A DNA stretch of 64,000 nucleotides from Acinetobacter calcoaceticus (GTDB lineage: Bacteria; Pseudomonadota; Gammaproteobacteria; Pseudomonadales; Moraxellaceae): NCBI RefSeq assembly GCF_900520355.1, contig NZ_LS999521.1:2356001-2420000 (forward strand), read 5' to 3'. The notes beneath the pieces were generated by a model that was given only the letters and a program-made list of their open reading frames with translations, was not told where the DNA came from and did not search any database. Each line of letters opens with the position of its first letter. Position 1 is the first letter of the stretch. Both the position numbers and the translations under genes were made by a program. Below, in pieces: positions 35,309 to 45,369 of the stretch.

Positions 35309-36463
35309 CTAATAAATATTTTGTTCTAATACTTCTTTGATAAATCCAGCCCCTGTGGTCATGCCTTTCCCCGCGATAGCACTCACAAGAAAGATATTTT
35401 TTTCAGCTTCAGTGACGCAGGCCAACTCATGTTCATGAGTCAGGTAATAACCATTCCAACGTTTTTGGATCGGAGGTAAAGTCAGTCCCAATTTTTCGTG
35501 ACAGTAAGTTTTTATAAACTGGTTAATATCTTCACGTTGCTCAAACTGAGGTGCTTCATTAATCGGATGGTATTCATGGCTATCACCCACAATCAGTTCG
35601 CCAAATTCGTTTTGTTTAATTAAAATATGAATACCGAATTCTTTAATGAATCCCTGCTGTGACGTTTTAATCAGTTCTGCATGACTTGGGCAAATTTCAA
35701 AAGCCGGATAACGTGAAATAGATAAGCCTGAATAGATAGAAGCATTTAAGTTTTGGCGGAACCGTTGAGTCAGCGCCATTTGCAAACCACAGCGTTTCAG
35801 GTTCAAACTTTGTAAGAGATCTGGATATAAAACATCGATGACTTCACCATGACAGATCAAAACTTTATTTGCCCGATATGTCGCACCATTTGCCAAACGA
35901 ACCTGACAACTTTCATGCTGATATTGGGTTTGAATGACACACGCATTGGTATAAATCTCTACACCTTTACTTTCGGCATATGCCAATAGTCGTTGCCCAA
36001 TCACATGCGGGTCGACTGAATAATCTTCTTCAAAAACCAACCCACCTTGAAACTGCTGCGAAGGATTTAAATAGGAAAATTGGGTGAGCAGTTCATCATG
36101 ATTTAGCAAATGAACTGGAATTTGGTAGTTATTTGCACGCTCGGCAAACTCATTTAAAACCTGCCATTCAAGTGCTGTATTGGCGAGATATACGCCTTGT
36201 CTTTGAGCAAATGAGATATCGGTTTCAGCCTGAATTCGTTGGTAAAAAGAACGTGTTGCAACTGCATACTTTCGCCACTGTTTCTCTGGATGCGTTAATG
36301 TCGATGTTCCGACCATTCCAAAATTACGACGAGTTGCCCCCACAGGTTGGGCATTTTTCTCAAAGATACAGACTTTTAAGCCTTGTTCTTGCGCCTGTAT
36401 TGCAGCGGACAAACCTAAAATGCCTGCACCGACAACAATTAAATCAAACTGTATGTGATTCAT
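35309..36463 (-). CDS. FAD-dependent oxidoreductase of phosphonate clusters
   Basis: A 384-residue DAO-type flavoprotein: dinucleotide motif VVGAGILGLSAAIQAQEQG at the N terminus, then RRNFGMVGTS, and a C-terminal SAIAGKGMTTGAG. It resembles a family (NCBI TIGR03364) that is repeatedly found beside phosphonate genes; related enzymes have been reported to oxidise N-alkylated aminophosphonates. By position it may feed N-methyl-AEP or a similar compound into PhnWX. GGAAG precedes the ATG. It lies between the ABC permease gene and phnW. Confidence 0.8.
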   Translation of the reverse strand: MNHIQFDLIVVGAGILGLSAAIQAQEQGLKVCIFEKNAQPVGATRRNFGMVGTSTLTHPEKQWRKYAVATRSFYQRIQAETDISFAQRQGVYLANTALEWQVLNEFAERANNYQIPVHLLNHDELLTQFSYLNPSQQFQGGLVFEEDYSVDPHVIGQRLLAYAESKGVEIYTNACVIQTQYQHESCQVRLANGATYRANKVLICHGEVIDVLYPDLLQSLNLKRCGLQMALTQRFRQNLNASIYSGLSISRYPAFEICPSHAELIKTSQQGFIKEFGIHILIKQNEFGELIVGDSHEYHPINEAPQFEQREDINQFIKTYCHEKLGLTLPPIQKRWNGYYLTHEHELACVTEAEKNIFLVSAIAGKGMTTGAGFIKEVLEQNIY

Positions 36464-36565
36464 AAGACTTCCAATTTGCGAAATTTAAGATGAACAAACC
36501 CTTGCCTTGTTTAACAAAGCATTGCTTTTTCAGTCGGTTAAATAAAAATTGTGTTTAGCTAAAAC

Positions 36566-38275
36566 TTAGTGAGAGCCTTCACGCCATTGCTGGCTTCTTG
36601 CCATAATTTTTCTGGTAAATAACCAATGCACCAGTTTTACAACACATGAGGTCGTCAAAATTAAAATGCTCATAGCAACAGCAGCGACCGTGTCTCCTGC
36701 ATCGTCCATATTTAGAACAGCAACTGCAGCTAAACTGGTGTCTGGTGAATAGAGGAAAATAGCAGCCGATACAGTGGTCATAGCATTCACAAAAATATAG
36801 ACCGACACATCGCATAGAGCTGGGAAACACATGGGCAAATACACTTTCCAAAAGGTTTTCCACTTCGTTGTACCTAAACTTTCTGCTGCCTGATCGAGTT
36901 GTAGCGGAATCTGTTTAATGGCATTCGTTAAAGTAAGATGTGGCACGGTGTAATAATGGACAATGGTTGAAATCACTAAAATGGTCATGGTTCCATACAG
37001 CACATTTAACGGATTACTTTGCTGGTTAAAAAACAAAATGTAAGCAATACCTAGAACCAACCCGGGTACAGCAAGTGGCAATAAAACCAAAGCTTGTACA
37101 TAGTTTTTAATGAGTGGATGTGCCTTAAAACGCTCAGTTAATAGTGCCACCATAAAAATCAGTGCTGTTCCAAAAACCGTACTAAAGAGTGCCATTCGAA
37201 CCGAGTTGAAGTATGCCGCCCAACCTCCGCCATCGACATATTCAAAACTGTAATGTGCCAAGGTCAAAGATAGATCGTAAGGCCAAGACTGGATAAATGA
37301 GGCGAGTACTGCCGTAAAGATAATCAGTAAAATCGAACCAGAAACCAAACCACAAAATAAGCTCAGAACCACTTCAAGTTTTTTATTCGATGCAGAGACA
37401 TAAGGTTTAGTCTGGAAAGCTTGAAAACGCGCATGACGCTTGCTTTGTATTCGATCGAAAATGAACACGAAAACAGCTGGTAGCAATAATAAGATGGAAA
37501 TCACCGCACCCATGCTCATGTTTTGCTGACCAATAATCTGTTTATAGACATCAAGCGCCATCATATTAAATGAACCGCCAATGACTTTTGGAATGCCGAA
37601 ATCGGTCAGTACATAAATGAAAGCCACCAGACTTGCGCTGATTAGCCCATAACGAATTGCAGGTAGTGTGACGTGGTAATGCGTCTTCCAGATATTTTTG
37701 CCAAACGACAAAGATGCTTCAATTAAACGCTGATCGACACTGCGAAAAGACACCATCATCAACATCAAAATTGCAGGAAATAGCCAAAAGCAATAACTGA
37801 TTAAAATACCGATAGGACCATAAATTTGTATATCGCCCAGCAATGGTTTAAACACACCTTGCTTACCAAACAAATAAACCAGTGCCAAAGAAGGCAGAAG
37901 TGATGGCGCTAAAATCGGTAAAAAAGCCACCAATTTAAAGAAGCCTTTACCTTTCATATTGACGTTGGTTAATGCAAAAGCATAAATACTAGCAAGCAAT
38001 ACTGTAATGACAGTGGCGGTACAAGCAATCCACATCGAATTAAATACAGAGCTGAGTAAAGCTGGACTTCTAAAATAATTATAAAAATTTTTAAGACCAA
38101 CAAAATTTTGATTTTCATCAAAAAATGCAGTTTGAAACAGCAACATTAATGGAGCAATAATAGCTAAAGTTAAAGCAATTGCGACGCTAGCCAAAACAAT
38201 ATTTGATCTTAACGAATATTCAGTTTTTCGACGCGGCTGTGTTTTTAAAACCGCTGAAGCAGCTTCATTTAACAT
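36566..38275 (-). CDS. AEP-type ABC transporter permease (double domain)
   Basis: A 569-residue inner-membrane protein with two binding-protein-dependent permease domains in one chain, each with an EAA loop (LIEASLSFGKNIWKTHYHVTLP and QAAESLGTTKWKTFWKVYLP, quoted in parts), like iron (FbpB) and AEP (PhnU2) permeases. Its start overlaps the ATPase stop by seven bases, with AAGGG upstream. It is the third gene of a binding protein-ATPase-permease operon. Confidence 0.88.
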   Translation of the reverse strand: MLNEAASAVLKTQPRRKTEYSLRSNIVLASVAIALTLAIIAPLMLLFQTAFFDENQNFVGLKNFYNYFRSPALLSSVFNSMWIACTATVITVLLASIYAFALTNVNMKGKGFFKLVAFLPILAPSLLPSLALVYLFGKQGVFKPLLGDIQIYGPIGILISYCFWLFPAILMLMMVSFRSVDQRLIEASLSFGKNIWKTHYHVTLPAIRYGLISASLVAFIYVLTDFGIPKVIGGSFNMMALDVYKQIIGQQNMSMGAVISILLLLPAVFVFIFDRIQSKRHARFQAFQTKPYVSASNKKLEVVLSLFCGLVSGSILLIIFTAVLASFIQSWPYDLSLTLAHYSFEYVDGGGWAAYFNSVRMALFSTVFGTALIFMVALLTERFKAHPLIKNYVQALVLLPLAVPGLVLGIAYILFFNQQSNPLNVLYGTMTILVISTIVHYYTVPHLTLTNAIKQIPLQLDQAAESLGTTKWKTFWKVYLPMCFPALCDVSVYIFVNAMTTVSAAIFLYSPDTSLAAVAVLNMDDAGDTVAAVAMSILILTTSCVVKLVHWLFTRKIMARSQQWREGSH

Positions 38276-39471
38276 AGTGCGTACCCTTGTTCGTCAAAGA
38301 CATGAATGAGTTGATTAGGCACTTTTACAAACATGAATTCTTGCAAAGATTTAAACTTTGTATTTTCAATTTCAATTTGCAAAAGATGTTTTGTCTGCTC
38401 AATTCCATCGATATGAATGGTGCAAAATAAACGACGTTTCGCACCTAAAAATTCAGTACTTAATACTCTAACGGGTAAATACAATGACTCTTTATCACTG
38501 CCTAAATCATCAACCAACTCGACAGCTTCAGGTCTAAAACCAATGCTGTAATTTTGCCCAGCTTTAAGCTTTTGCTGCTCCAAATTTAGAGGAATAAAAC
38601 CTAAAACTTCGAGCTGATTCGGTACTGAACAAACCGCTTTAAAAAAGTTCATGGTGCCAATAAACTTTGCAACGAATTGGGTTTGTGGTTTGTAATAAAT
38701 ATTGTGCGGCGTGTCAATTTGCTCAATTACACCATGATTCATCACTACAACACGGTCAGAAATACTTAATGCTTCTTCTTGATCGTGCGTCACCATAATG
38801 GTTGGCAAACTAAGCTGCGATTGAATTGAACGGATCTTTTGTCTTAGGTTTAGACGCACTTGTGCATCGAGTGCAGAAAGCGGTTCATCCAGCAGTAAAA
38901 TATCTGGCTCCGGTGCAATTGCCCGAGCAAGCGCAACACGTTGCTGCTGCCCACCCGACAATTGGTTCGGATATTTTTTCGCAATATTGGGTAGTTCAAT
39001 CAGTTCTAATAGCTGTTGGACCCTTTGACTACGCTGTGCTTTATCCCACCTTTTTTTGTCCAAGCCAAAAGCAATATTTTCTTCAATGTTTAGATTTGGA
39101 AATAACGCATAGTTCTGAAACACAATGCCACAGTGGCGTTTTTCAGCACTCAACAATGTAATGTCTGTGCCCTTTTTTATGACTTTTCCATAATCAGGTT
39201 TTTCTAGTCCTGCAATTATGCGTAGCAATGTGGTTTTACCGCATCCTGACGGCCCCACAAAGCTAACGAATTCACCAGCTTTCAGGTCTAAATTAATATG
39301 AGTTAGAGCCTGAAAGTGTTGGAACTTTTTTTGTATATCCATCACTTCTAAAACCGAGGGGCCATGTTCAGGATATTTATAGGTCGTTAATGTCGACAAT
39401 AAATGCCCTGCCAACTTGGCCTTTTGGTTTTGACCAAGCAGCGATGATTGCAATGACGAAGGAATTTGCAT
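38269..39471 (-). CDS. AEP-type ABC transporter ATP-binding protein
   Basis: A 400-residue ATPase: Walker A GPSGCGKTT, signature LSGGQQQRVALARA, Walker B DILLLDEPLSALDAQ, the switch His in TMVTHDQEEA, and a C-terminal TOBE domain. The first 31 residues of the longer frame are dropped since AAGGG precedes the ATG at 39471. About 50 extra residues come before the usual ABC start (LEVMDIQKKF), a feature worth noting. It fits the PhnT2 family by context. Confidence 0.88.
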   Translation of the reverse strand: MQIPSSLQSSLLGQNQKAKLAGHLLSTLTTYKYPEHGPSVLEVMDIQKKFQHFQALTHINLDLKAGEFVSFVGPSGCGKTTLLRIIAGLEKPDYGKVIKKGTDITLLSAEKRHCGIVFQNYALFPNLNIEENIAFGLDKKRWDKAQRSQRVQQLLELIELPNIAKKYPNQLSGGQQQRVALARAIAPEPDILLLDEPLSALDAQVRLNLRQKIRSIQSQLSLPTIMVTHDQEEALSISDRVVVMNHGVIEQIDTPHNIYYKPQTQFVAKFIGTMNFFKAVCSVPNQLEVLGFIPLNLEQQKLKAGQNYSIGFRPEAVELVDDLGSDKESLYLPVRVLSTEFLGAKRRLFCTIHIDGIEQTKHLLQIEIENTKFKSLQEFMFVKVPNQLIHVFDEQGYALC

Positions 39472-39493
39472 AATGAAGCCCTTATCCAAAAGA

Positions 39494-40531
39494 TCACTTT
39501 TCAAAACGTTTTGACCATTCAGCCAAAATACGTTCACGCTGCTCCGCTGCCCAATAAAAATCATTTTTTACTAGCATTTGAGGAAGATTTTTCGGGAAAC
39601 TCATGGTTGTATTTTCAATACCTTTATAGGCCACCATTGAAAAGTTGTGCGCATAGGCTTCATTTGCTGCTTTACTTACAGACCAATTTATAAATTTTTG
39701 TGCGCTACTTAATTTTTTAGTTCCTTTCACGATTGCTGAGGCTTCCATTTCCCAGCCTAAACCTTCAGTTGGATAAACAACTTCTAAAGGTGCACCATCT
39801 GCTTTTAATTTAAATGCTGGATAACCAAAAGAAACGCCAATTGGAATTTCACCCTGTGCCGCCATCTTGCAAGGTTTTGAACCAGAGTGAGGATATTGTG
39901 AAATGTTTTTATCTAAAGCCTGCATATAATTCCATGCCTGCTTTTCATCCCAAATTTGCATCCAAGCCGTGACATCTAAATACCCTGTTCCACTTGAGGC
40001 TGGATTTGGCATCACAATTAGGTTTTTATAAATAGGATTGGTTAAATCTTTCCAAGTTTTGGGAATTGGTAATTTACGTTTCTTTAATTCGACTTTATTA
40101 ACACAAATTGCAGATTCCCATGCATCCATACCTGTCCATGTCGGTACAGATTCTTGGCTTACAAATTCCGGTTTTAAATTTTCAACACCTTCTGGTTTAA
40201 AAGGCTCAAGCATGTCTTTCTTTTCCATGACCAGCAAACTGGTTAATGCCACACCAAAAACTACGTCTGCTTGAGGATTTTTCTGCTCTGCTAAAAGCTT
40301 AGCAGTAATCACACCTGTTGAATCACGTACCCATTTTACTTTTAGCTCTGGATAGGCTTGGTGTAATTTTTTTTGATATTGTTTAAGCTGGTCGGCTTCC
40401 ACTGCCGTATAGACTATAATTTCTTCTGAGTTTTTTGATGTCGCCGATGAACATCCCATTTGCATAGCGACCACTACACCTAAAATTGATGCAGTGCTGA
40501 GTTTAATTGTCTGTTGAACATACTGTTTCAT
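39494..40531 (-). CDS. AEP-type ABC transporter substrate-binding protein
   Basis: A 345-residue periplasmic binding protein related to the iron/AEP group (PhnS2): IIVYTAVEADQLKQY at the mature N terminus and NPASSGTGYLDVTAW in the ligand region. The N-terminal hydrophobic stretch ends in MQMGCSS, an imperfect lipobox, so it may be a lipoprotein. The ATG at 40531 is chosen over a TTG at 40537; no strong ribosome site is seen. It is the first gene of the operon and follows the GntR operator. Confidence 0.85.
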   Translation of the reverse strand: MKQYVQQTIKLSTASILGVVVAMQMGCSSATSKNSEEIIVYTAVEADQLKQYQKKLHQAYPELKVKWVRDSTGVITAKLLAEQKNPQADVVFGVALTSLLVMEKKDMLEPFKPEGVENLKPEFVSQESVPTWTGMDAWESAICVNKVELKKRKLPIPKTWKDLTNPIYKNLIVMPNPASSGTGYLDVTAWMQIWDEKQAWNYMQALDKNISQYPHSGSKPCKMAAQGEIPIGVSFGYPAFKLKADGAPLEVVYPTEGLGWEMEASAIVKGTKKLSSAQKFINWSVSKAANEAYAHNFSMVAYKGIENTTMSFPKNLPQMLVKNDFYWAAEQRERILAEWSKRFEK

Positions 40532-40596
40532 CTGCAAACCATCGAATACAATTATTTGATGATCGTATTTGAACAGTTTTATATGACAGTTTAATT

Positions 40597-40616
40597 AATC
40601 TGGTTTAAACCAGATT
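40597..40616. promoter_or_regulatory. GntR-type operator in front of the AEP ABC operon
   Basis: AATCTGGTTTAAACCAGATT, a perfect 20-bp palindrome identical to the core at 35284-35303, placed between the GntR gene and the binding-protein gene it probably controls. Confidence 0.75.
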
Positions 40617-40623
40617 GCATTTT

Positions 40624-41346
40624 TTATGCTCGCGCTTCGAAATGCAAATCTAAAACATCATGTAGCCAATATTCTTGGTCAACATCGGTAATGATACCTT
40701 CTTCATTTCTGTTGCTACGACGAATATATAACCCAAGCGCACCAACATTCACATGAAGTGCTTTAGCCTGTTGTTCTGATAAAGCCGTTGGATACAGGTT
40801 TATATCGGCTCTGGTGATATGGCAGTTATATTGATTTGCCATGAGTAAAGTAATGGATTGCTTGAGATCATGAGTTAAAAACTCAGGAAAAAGCTCGGCG
40901 TTAACACGTAAATGTTCAACCAAAACAGGTCGTCCATTAATGCAACGACGTCGCCAAACTGAATAAATCGGATGCTCTTTTTCAACTTTTAAATGCTTGG
41001 CATCCCAAGAAGTGGCCTGCGTAAGCTCACTCGAAATCACTTCTGTAGAAGGTTCATAGCCCTGTTCAATCACAAACTGATTAAAGTTTTTTGTAGATTG
41101 CGGGTGATAAATAATACGAGGAGAACGAACATACCAACCACGGCGGTCTAATCGATAAATCAAACCATCAGTTTCCAAAGCCAGTAAAGCTTCACGTGCA
41201 GCCACTCGAGTGGTTTGGAATTGTTCAGAAAGCACTCTTTCCGACGGGAGTTTTGCGTGGGCTTCTAATACGCCAGATTCAATGTCATGGGCAATTGCAT
41301 CGCGGATAGGAATATATTTAGGTATGCGTGCTTGGTCCTGTTCCAT
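40624..41346 (-). CDS. GntR-family regulator with UTRA domain (PhnR-like)
   Basis: A 240-residue regulator: winged HTH at about residues 8-75 (LPSERVLSEQFQTTRVAAREALLALE) and a UTRA effector domain (about 90-235). It directly precedes the AEP transport operon on the same strand. The twin palindromes at 35284 and 40597 lie before the two AEP operons, which makes this the presumed AEP-responsive regulator of both. HutC/PhnR-type proteins commonly repress until the ligand binds. Confidence 0.88.
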   Translation of the reverse strand: MEQDQARIPKYIPIRDAIAHDIESGVLEAHAKLPSERVLSEQFQTTRVAAREALLALETDGLIYRLDRRGWYVRSPRIIYHPQSTKNFNQFVIEQGYEPSTEVISSELTQATSWDAKHLKVEKEHPIYSVWRRRCINGRPVLVEHLRVNAELFPEFLTHDLKQSITLLMANQYNCHITRADINLYPTALSEQQAKALHVNVGALGLYIRRSNRNEEGIITDVDQEYWLHDVLDLHFEARA

Positions 41347-41478
41347 ACAAACTTAAAATTTATAAATAAAGAAATTAATAGCAATATACTGAAAAAATGT
41401 GACAAAAGCTTTTATTAATGCCGATCTTTTAAACAAAACAATCTCTTAACCTATCTCTTCCCATTTAGTTTTTTATAT

Positions 41479-41513
41479 AAAAAAGAGCATATTCATGCCC
41501 TTTTTATTTTTTA
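41479..41513. terminator. Terminator after pobA
   Basis: AAAAAGAGCAT and ATGCCCTTTTT form an 11-bp stem with one mismatch around ATTC; the A-run on the left acts as the T-run for the minus strand. Confidence 0.7.
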
Positions 41514-41521
41514 TCTAGCCT

Positions 41522-42751
<1,230 letters not shown>

Positions 42752-42831
42752 TCATCCTGACTTTTAAATTACTGGCTTTAAGTTTTGTGCACTATGTATC
42801 CAAGACGAAAATAACCGTTTATCATTTAGTT

Positions 42832-42848
42832 TGTCCGAATAGCGGACA
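42832..42848. promoter_or_regulatory. PobR operator candidate
   Basis: TGTCCG-N5-CGGACA, extended imperfectly by GTTT/AAAC, in the 141-base pobA/pobR divergent region. It lies 30 bases before the pobR start. Confidence 0.6.
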
Positions 42849-42877
42849 GAAACAACCAAAATAACAGGAATGAAAGG

Positions 42878-43693
42878 ATGCCTTCTCTCGATGCTTTTTT
42901 AGAACACCCAAACTCACATGAGAAAATTCGTCAAGAAGACTACATTGCAGGGTTAGCAAAAGGCTTAACGTTACTGGAAGCTTTTGGAACAGATCGGCAA
43001 CGGCTCAATGTCACTCAAGTGGCCGAACGAACCGGTATTAGTCGCACGGCGGCAAGGCGTTATCTAAAAACTTTAAAATACTTAGGCTATTTAGAAACAG
43101 ATGAACATTACTTTTGGCTCACCCATCGCGTGCTGCGCTTTTCAAGTTCTTATTTAAGCTCTGCGCATCTGCCTAAAGTTGCTCAATCATTTTTAAATCT
43201 TTTGTGTGCGCAGACGTCTCTGACTTTTTCGATTGTTGTTCTGGACGATAACGAAGTCGTGCCGATTGCCCGCAGTTATTTACCGCAGCAAGATAATTTA
43301 CGCGTAAGCCCTTATGGCATGCATTTAGGAAACCGACTGCCTGCCCATGCAACTTCGACGGGTAAAGTATTACTTGCAGCACTGCCTGAAGAAGCTCAGC
43401 ACACATGGGTAAAAACTTACGGTTTAAAACGCTTAACCCCATTTACCGTTGTAGATGAGCCAAAGTTTTTTGAAGTGCTTAAGGACATTTCATTATCAGA
43501 TTATTGTCTTTCAAAAGAAGAACATGAACTTGGTGTGATTGCGATTGCTGTACCTGTTTTTAATGCACAAGGTCAAGCGGTGGCAGCACTTAACTGCATG
43601 TCTCAAACCAACCGTGTACAAGAAGATTATTTGGTTCAGCAAATTTTGCCATTGCTGCGCAACACGGCAAATGAACTTAGAAATGTGATTTAA
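42878..43693 (+). CDS. pobR: IclR-family activator of pobA
   Basis: A 271-residue regulator with HTH at about residues 24-85 (LAKGLTLLEAFGTDRQRLNV, GISRTAARRYLKTL) and effector domain to the end. The divergent partner is pobA, the arrangement known for Acinetobacter PobR, which activates pobA with 4-hydroxybenzoate. AAAGG precedes the ATG. Its last ~130 bases are duplicated at 44792-44925. Confidence 0.93.
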   Translation: MPSLDAFLEHPNSHEKIRQEDYIAGLAKGLTLLEAFGTDRQRLNVTQVAERTGISRTAARRYLKTLKYLGYLETDEHYFWLTHRVLRFSSSYLSSAHLPKVAQSFLNLLCAQTSLTFSIVVLDDNEVVPIARSYLPQQDNLRVSPYGMHLGNRLPAHATSTGKVLLAALPEEAQHTWVKTYGLKRLTPFTVVDEPKFFEVLKDISLSDYCLSKEEHELGVIAIAVPVFNAQGQAVAALNCMSQTNRVQEDYLVQQILPLLRNTANELRNVI

Positions 43694-43702
43694 ATAGACA
43701 TA

Positions 43703-43783
43703 GAAACTCTTGTCATCAATTAGAGATACAAGAGTTTCAACTCATAATTTTAAATGGCAAACCCTTTAACTCGCTGGTTTGCC
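43703..43783. terminator. Two hairpins after pobR
   Basis: GAAACTCTTGT (43703-43713) pairs with ACAAGAGTTTC (43728-43738), and GGCAAACC (43756-43763) pairs with GGTTTGCC (43776-43783). Both are perfect stems; neither has a strong T-run. Confidence 0.5.
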
Positions 43784-43855
43784 AGAACCAATGAAAGAAC
43801 GAATACGAGCCAATTGAGCCGCTAAACAATATTGAAAAAATTACTTACAGCAATT

Positions 43856-44500
43856 TTAGGCATTGATTTGGTGAGGAAGACTTTGTTCTATAGACATGGC
43901 TTTTTGCCAGCTTTCTAAGCTTTCTAGACTTTTTACATATTGTTCAATATTGAGATATTTTGATCGAATATTTAAAGAATTAATTAGACCATAGACTACG
44001 AAACCAATCATAAAATCTGCACCCGTTAAGCAATTGTCTACTAAGAATTTTTTGCCTACTAATTGTTGATCTAAATATGAAAATACTTTATCCAACTCAG
44101 CATGTGCATATTGATCTAAGAACTTTAATTGAGTGCCATTTTTTAACTCAATCGAATTAAAAATATTTAATAAATATGGAACCATAGCCGAACTTTCTGA
44201 AAAATGAATCCATTGTAAATAATCAAGATAACTGTCTGAATCTTTCGCAGGCATAAGTTGAGGAGCAAACTTTTCAATCAAAATTTCTACAATGGCACCT
44301 GATTCAGCAATTACTTTTCCATTGAGCTCAATCACAGGTGATTTTCCTAAAGGATGAATATTTTTTAATTCTTGAGGTGCAAGATTTGTAGTTTTATCTC
44401 GAAAATAACTTTTTAATTCGTAAGGTTGTTTAATTTCTTCAAGTAACCACAGAATGCGAAATGAACGTGAAGCATTTAAATGATGAAGAATAATAGACAT
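43856..44500 (-). CDS. Glutathione S-transferase family protein
   Basis: A 214-residue GST: thioredoxin-like N-terminal domain with LHHLNASRSFRILWLLEE (Ser near residue 11 as the possible thiol contact), cis-Pro region GKSPVIELNGKVIAESGAIVE, then an all-helical C-terminal domain with a conserved GADFMIGFV. It would conjugate or reduce electrophiles with glutathione. It lies alone between pobR and a duplicated pobR tail, in the opposite orientation, with a TetR-like box upstream (44558-44572). Confidence 0.88.
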   Translation of the reverse strand: MSIILHHLNASRSFRILWLLEEIKQPYELKSYFRDKTTNLAPQELKNIHPLGKSPVIELNGKVIAESGAIVEILIEKFAPQLMPAKDSDSYLDYLQWIHFSESSAMVPYLLNIFNSIELKNGTQLKFLDQYAHAELDKVFSYLDQQLVGKKFLVDNCLTGADFMIGFVVYGLINSLNIRSKYLNIEQYVKSLESLESWQKAMSIEQSLPHQINA

Positions 44501-44557
44501 TAATTTTCTCTTTTAAACTAGAAGGTCAACAAAGTGAGGCCTAACTATATAGATTGA

Positions 44558-44572
44558 TAGACGACCGGTCTA
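44558..44572. promoter_or_regulatory. TetR-like box upstream of the GST gene
   Basis: TAGACGACCGGTCTA: TAGAC and GTCTA arms around GACCG, much like the TAGACC/GGTCTA boxes of NemR/QacR-type TetR regulators. It lies about 60 bases before the GST start; no tetR gene adjoins it. Confidence 0.45.
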
Positions 44573-44767
44573 ATATTTTTTGTTATCAGCTCAGCATTTG
44601 TCTGATTAAGTAACAAAGTAAATGTATTAAAAACATAAAAAAACCACATCCGTAGATATGGTGACAAATTGGCTTTTAATTTTATCGATTGACTAGCGCA
44701 TTCTGAGGCCTCAAATTACATTAACTACCTAAATTGCGCAAAAAACAATCCACTACTATTACAACAA

Positions 44768-44923
44768 GAACGTATTGGCGTGATCGATTTTGATGCACAT
44801 GGTCAAGCGGTGGCAGCACTTAACTGCATGTCTCAAACCAACCGTGTACAAGAAGATTATTTGGTTCAACAAATTTTACCATTGCTGCGCAACACGGCAA
44901 ATGAACTCAGAAATGTGATTTAA
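44768..44923 (+). pseudogene. 3' remnant of a second pobR-like gene
   Basis: From 44792 to 44925 the sequence matches 43562-43695 (offset 1230) with four differences that I counted, including the same stop codon. Upstream, the frame encodes QQERIGVIDFDAHGQA, which aligns to the pobR region EHELGVI...FNAQGQA with a gap, then homology is lost. There is no start or HTH, so it is a fragment. It and pobR form direct repeats around the GST gene. Confidence 0.85.
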
Positions 44924-44928
44924 ATAAA

Positions 44929-44972
44929 GTATTAAAAAGGTCTCGTCTACTTGAACAAGGCCTTTTTAATAC
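44929..44972. terminator. Terminator after the CMD-family gene
   Basis: GTATTAAAAAGG pairs perfectly over 12 bp with CCTTTTTAATAC, across a 20-base loop, just beyond the minus-strand stop at 44986. It also follows the pobR remnant on the plus strand. Confidence 0.75.
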
Positions 44973-44985
44973 GCAAAGCGAAAGT

Positions 44986-45369
44986 TTATTGCTCAGATTC
45001 AAACTCTTTAATTGCCTCTTTAGCAATACGAAAACTATCTACAGCAGCAGGCACACCACAGTAAATTGCAACCTGTAAGAGCACTTCACGAATTTTCTCT
45101 TTAGGTACACCATTCCGTAGTGCACCTTTAACATGTAGTTTTAATTCATGTGGACGATTTAAAGCCGAAATCATTGCCAAGTTAATCAAACTACGCTCAG
45201 GTTTGCTTAATTCTTCACGTCCCCAAACAGCTCCCCAGCAATATTCAGTGACTAACTCTTGAAGAGGAAGATTAAATTCATCAGCATTGTTGATTGAATT
45301 ATTTACATATTCTTCACCAAGAACTTGTTTACGGATTGCCAAACCCTTTTCAAATTTTTCATTACTCAT
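44986..45369 (-). CDS. Carboxymuconolactone decarboxylase-family protein
   Basis: A 127-residue protein of the CMD/AhpD-like fold, similar in length to PcaC: EYCWGAVWGREELSKPERSLINLAMISALNRPHEL and the helix KEKIREVLLQVAIYCGVPAA (quoted as parts). The peroxidase CxxC of AhpD is absent. It overlaps the SSADH stop by four bases, so it belongs to that operon and presumably to the same catabolic pathway. A specific reaction cannot be named. Confidence 0.82.
   Translation of the reverse strand: MSNEKFEKGLAIRKQVLGEEYVNNSINNADEFNLPLQELVTEYCWGAVWGREELSKPERSLINLAMISALNRPHELKLHVKGALRNGVPKEKIREVLLQVAIYCGVPAAVDSFRIAKEAIKEFESEQ

Larger units (their letters stand above)
44501..44985. other. Gene-poor stretch with regulatory box and pobR remnant
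   Basis: 485 bases without an intact gene. It holds the GST promoter region, the TetR-like box, the pobR tail copy, and the terminator at 44929-44972. The part from 44575 to 44765 is not recognised. Confidence 0.6.

Noticed and set aside
36133..36465. 110-residue ORF (+) antisense to the FAD oxidoreductase gene
   Set aside because: The opposite strand encodes a full-length family protein with clear motifs; this frame is a shadow.
43701..43855. Possible short peptide (MANPLTRWFARTNE...) after pobR
   Set aside because: It overlaps the GGCAAACC/GGTTTGCC hairpin and has no ribosome site.
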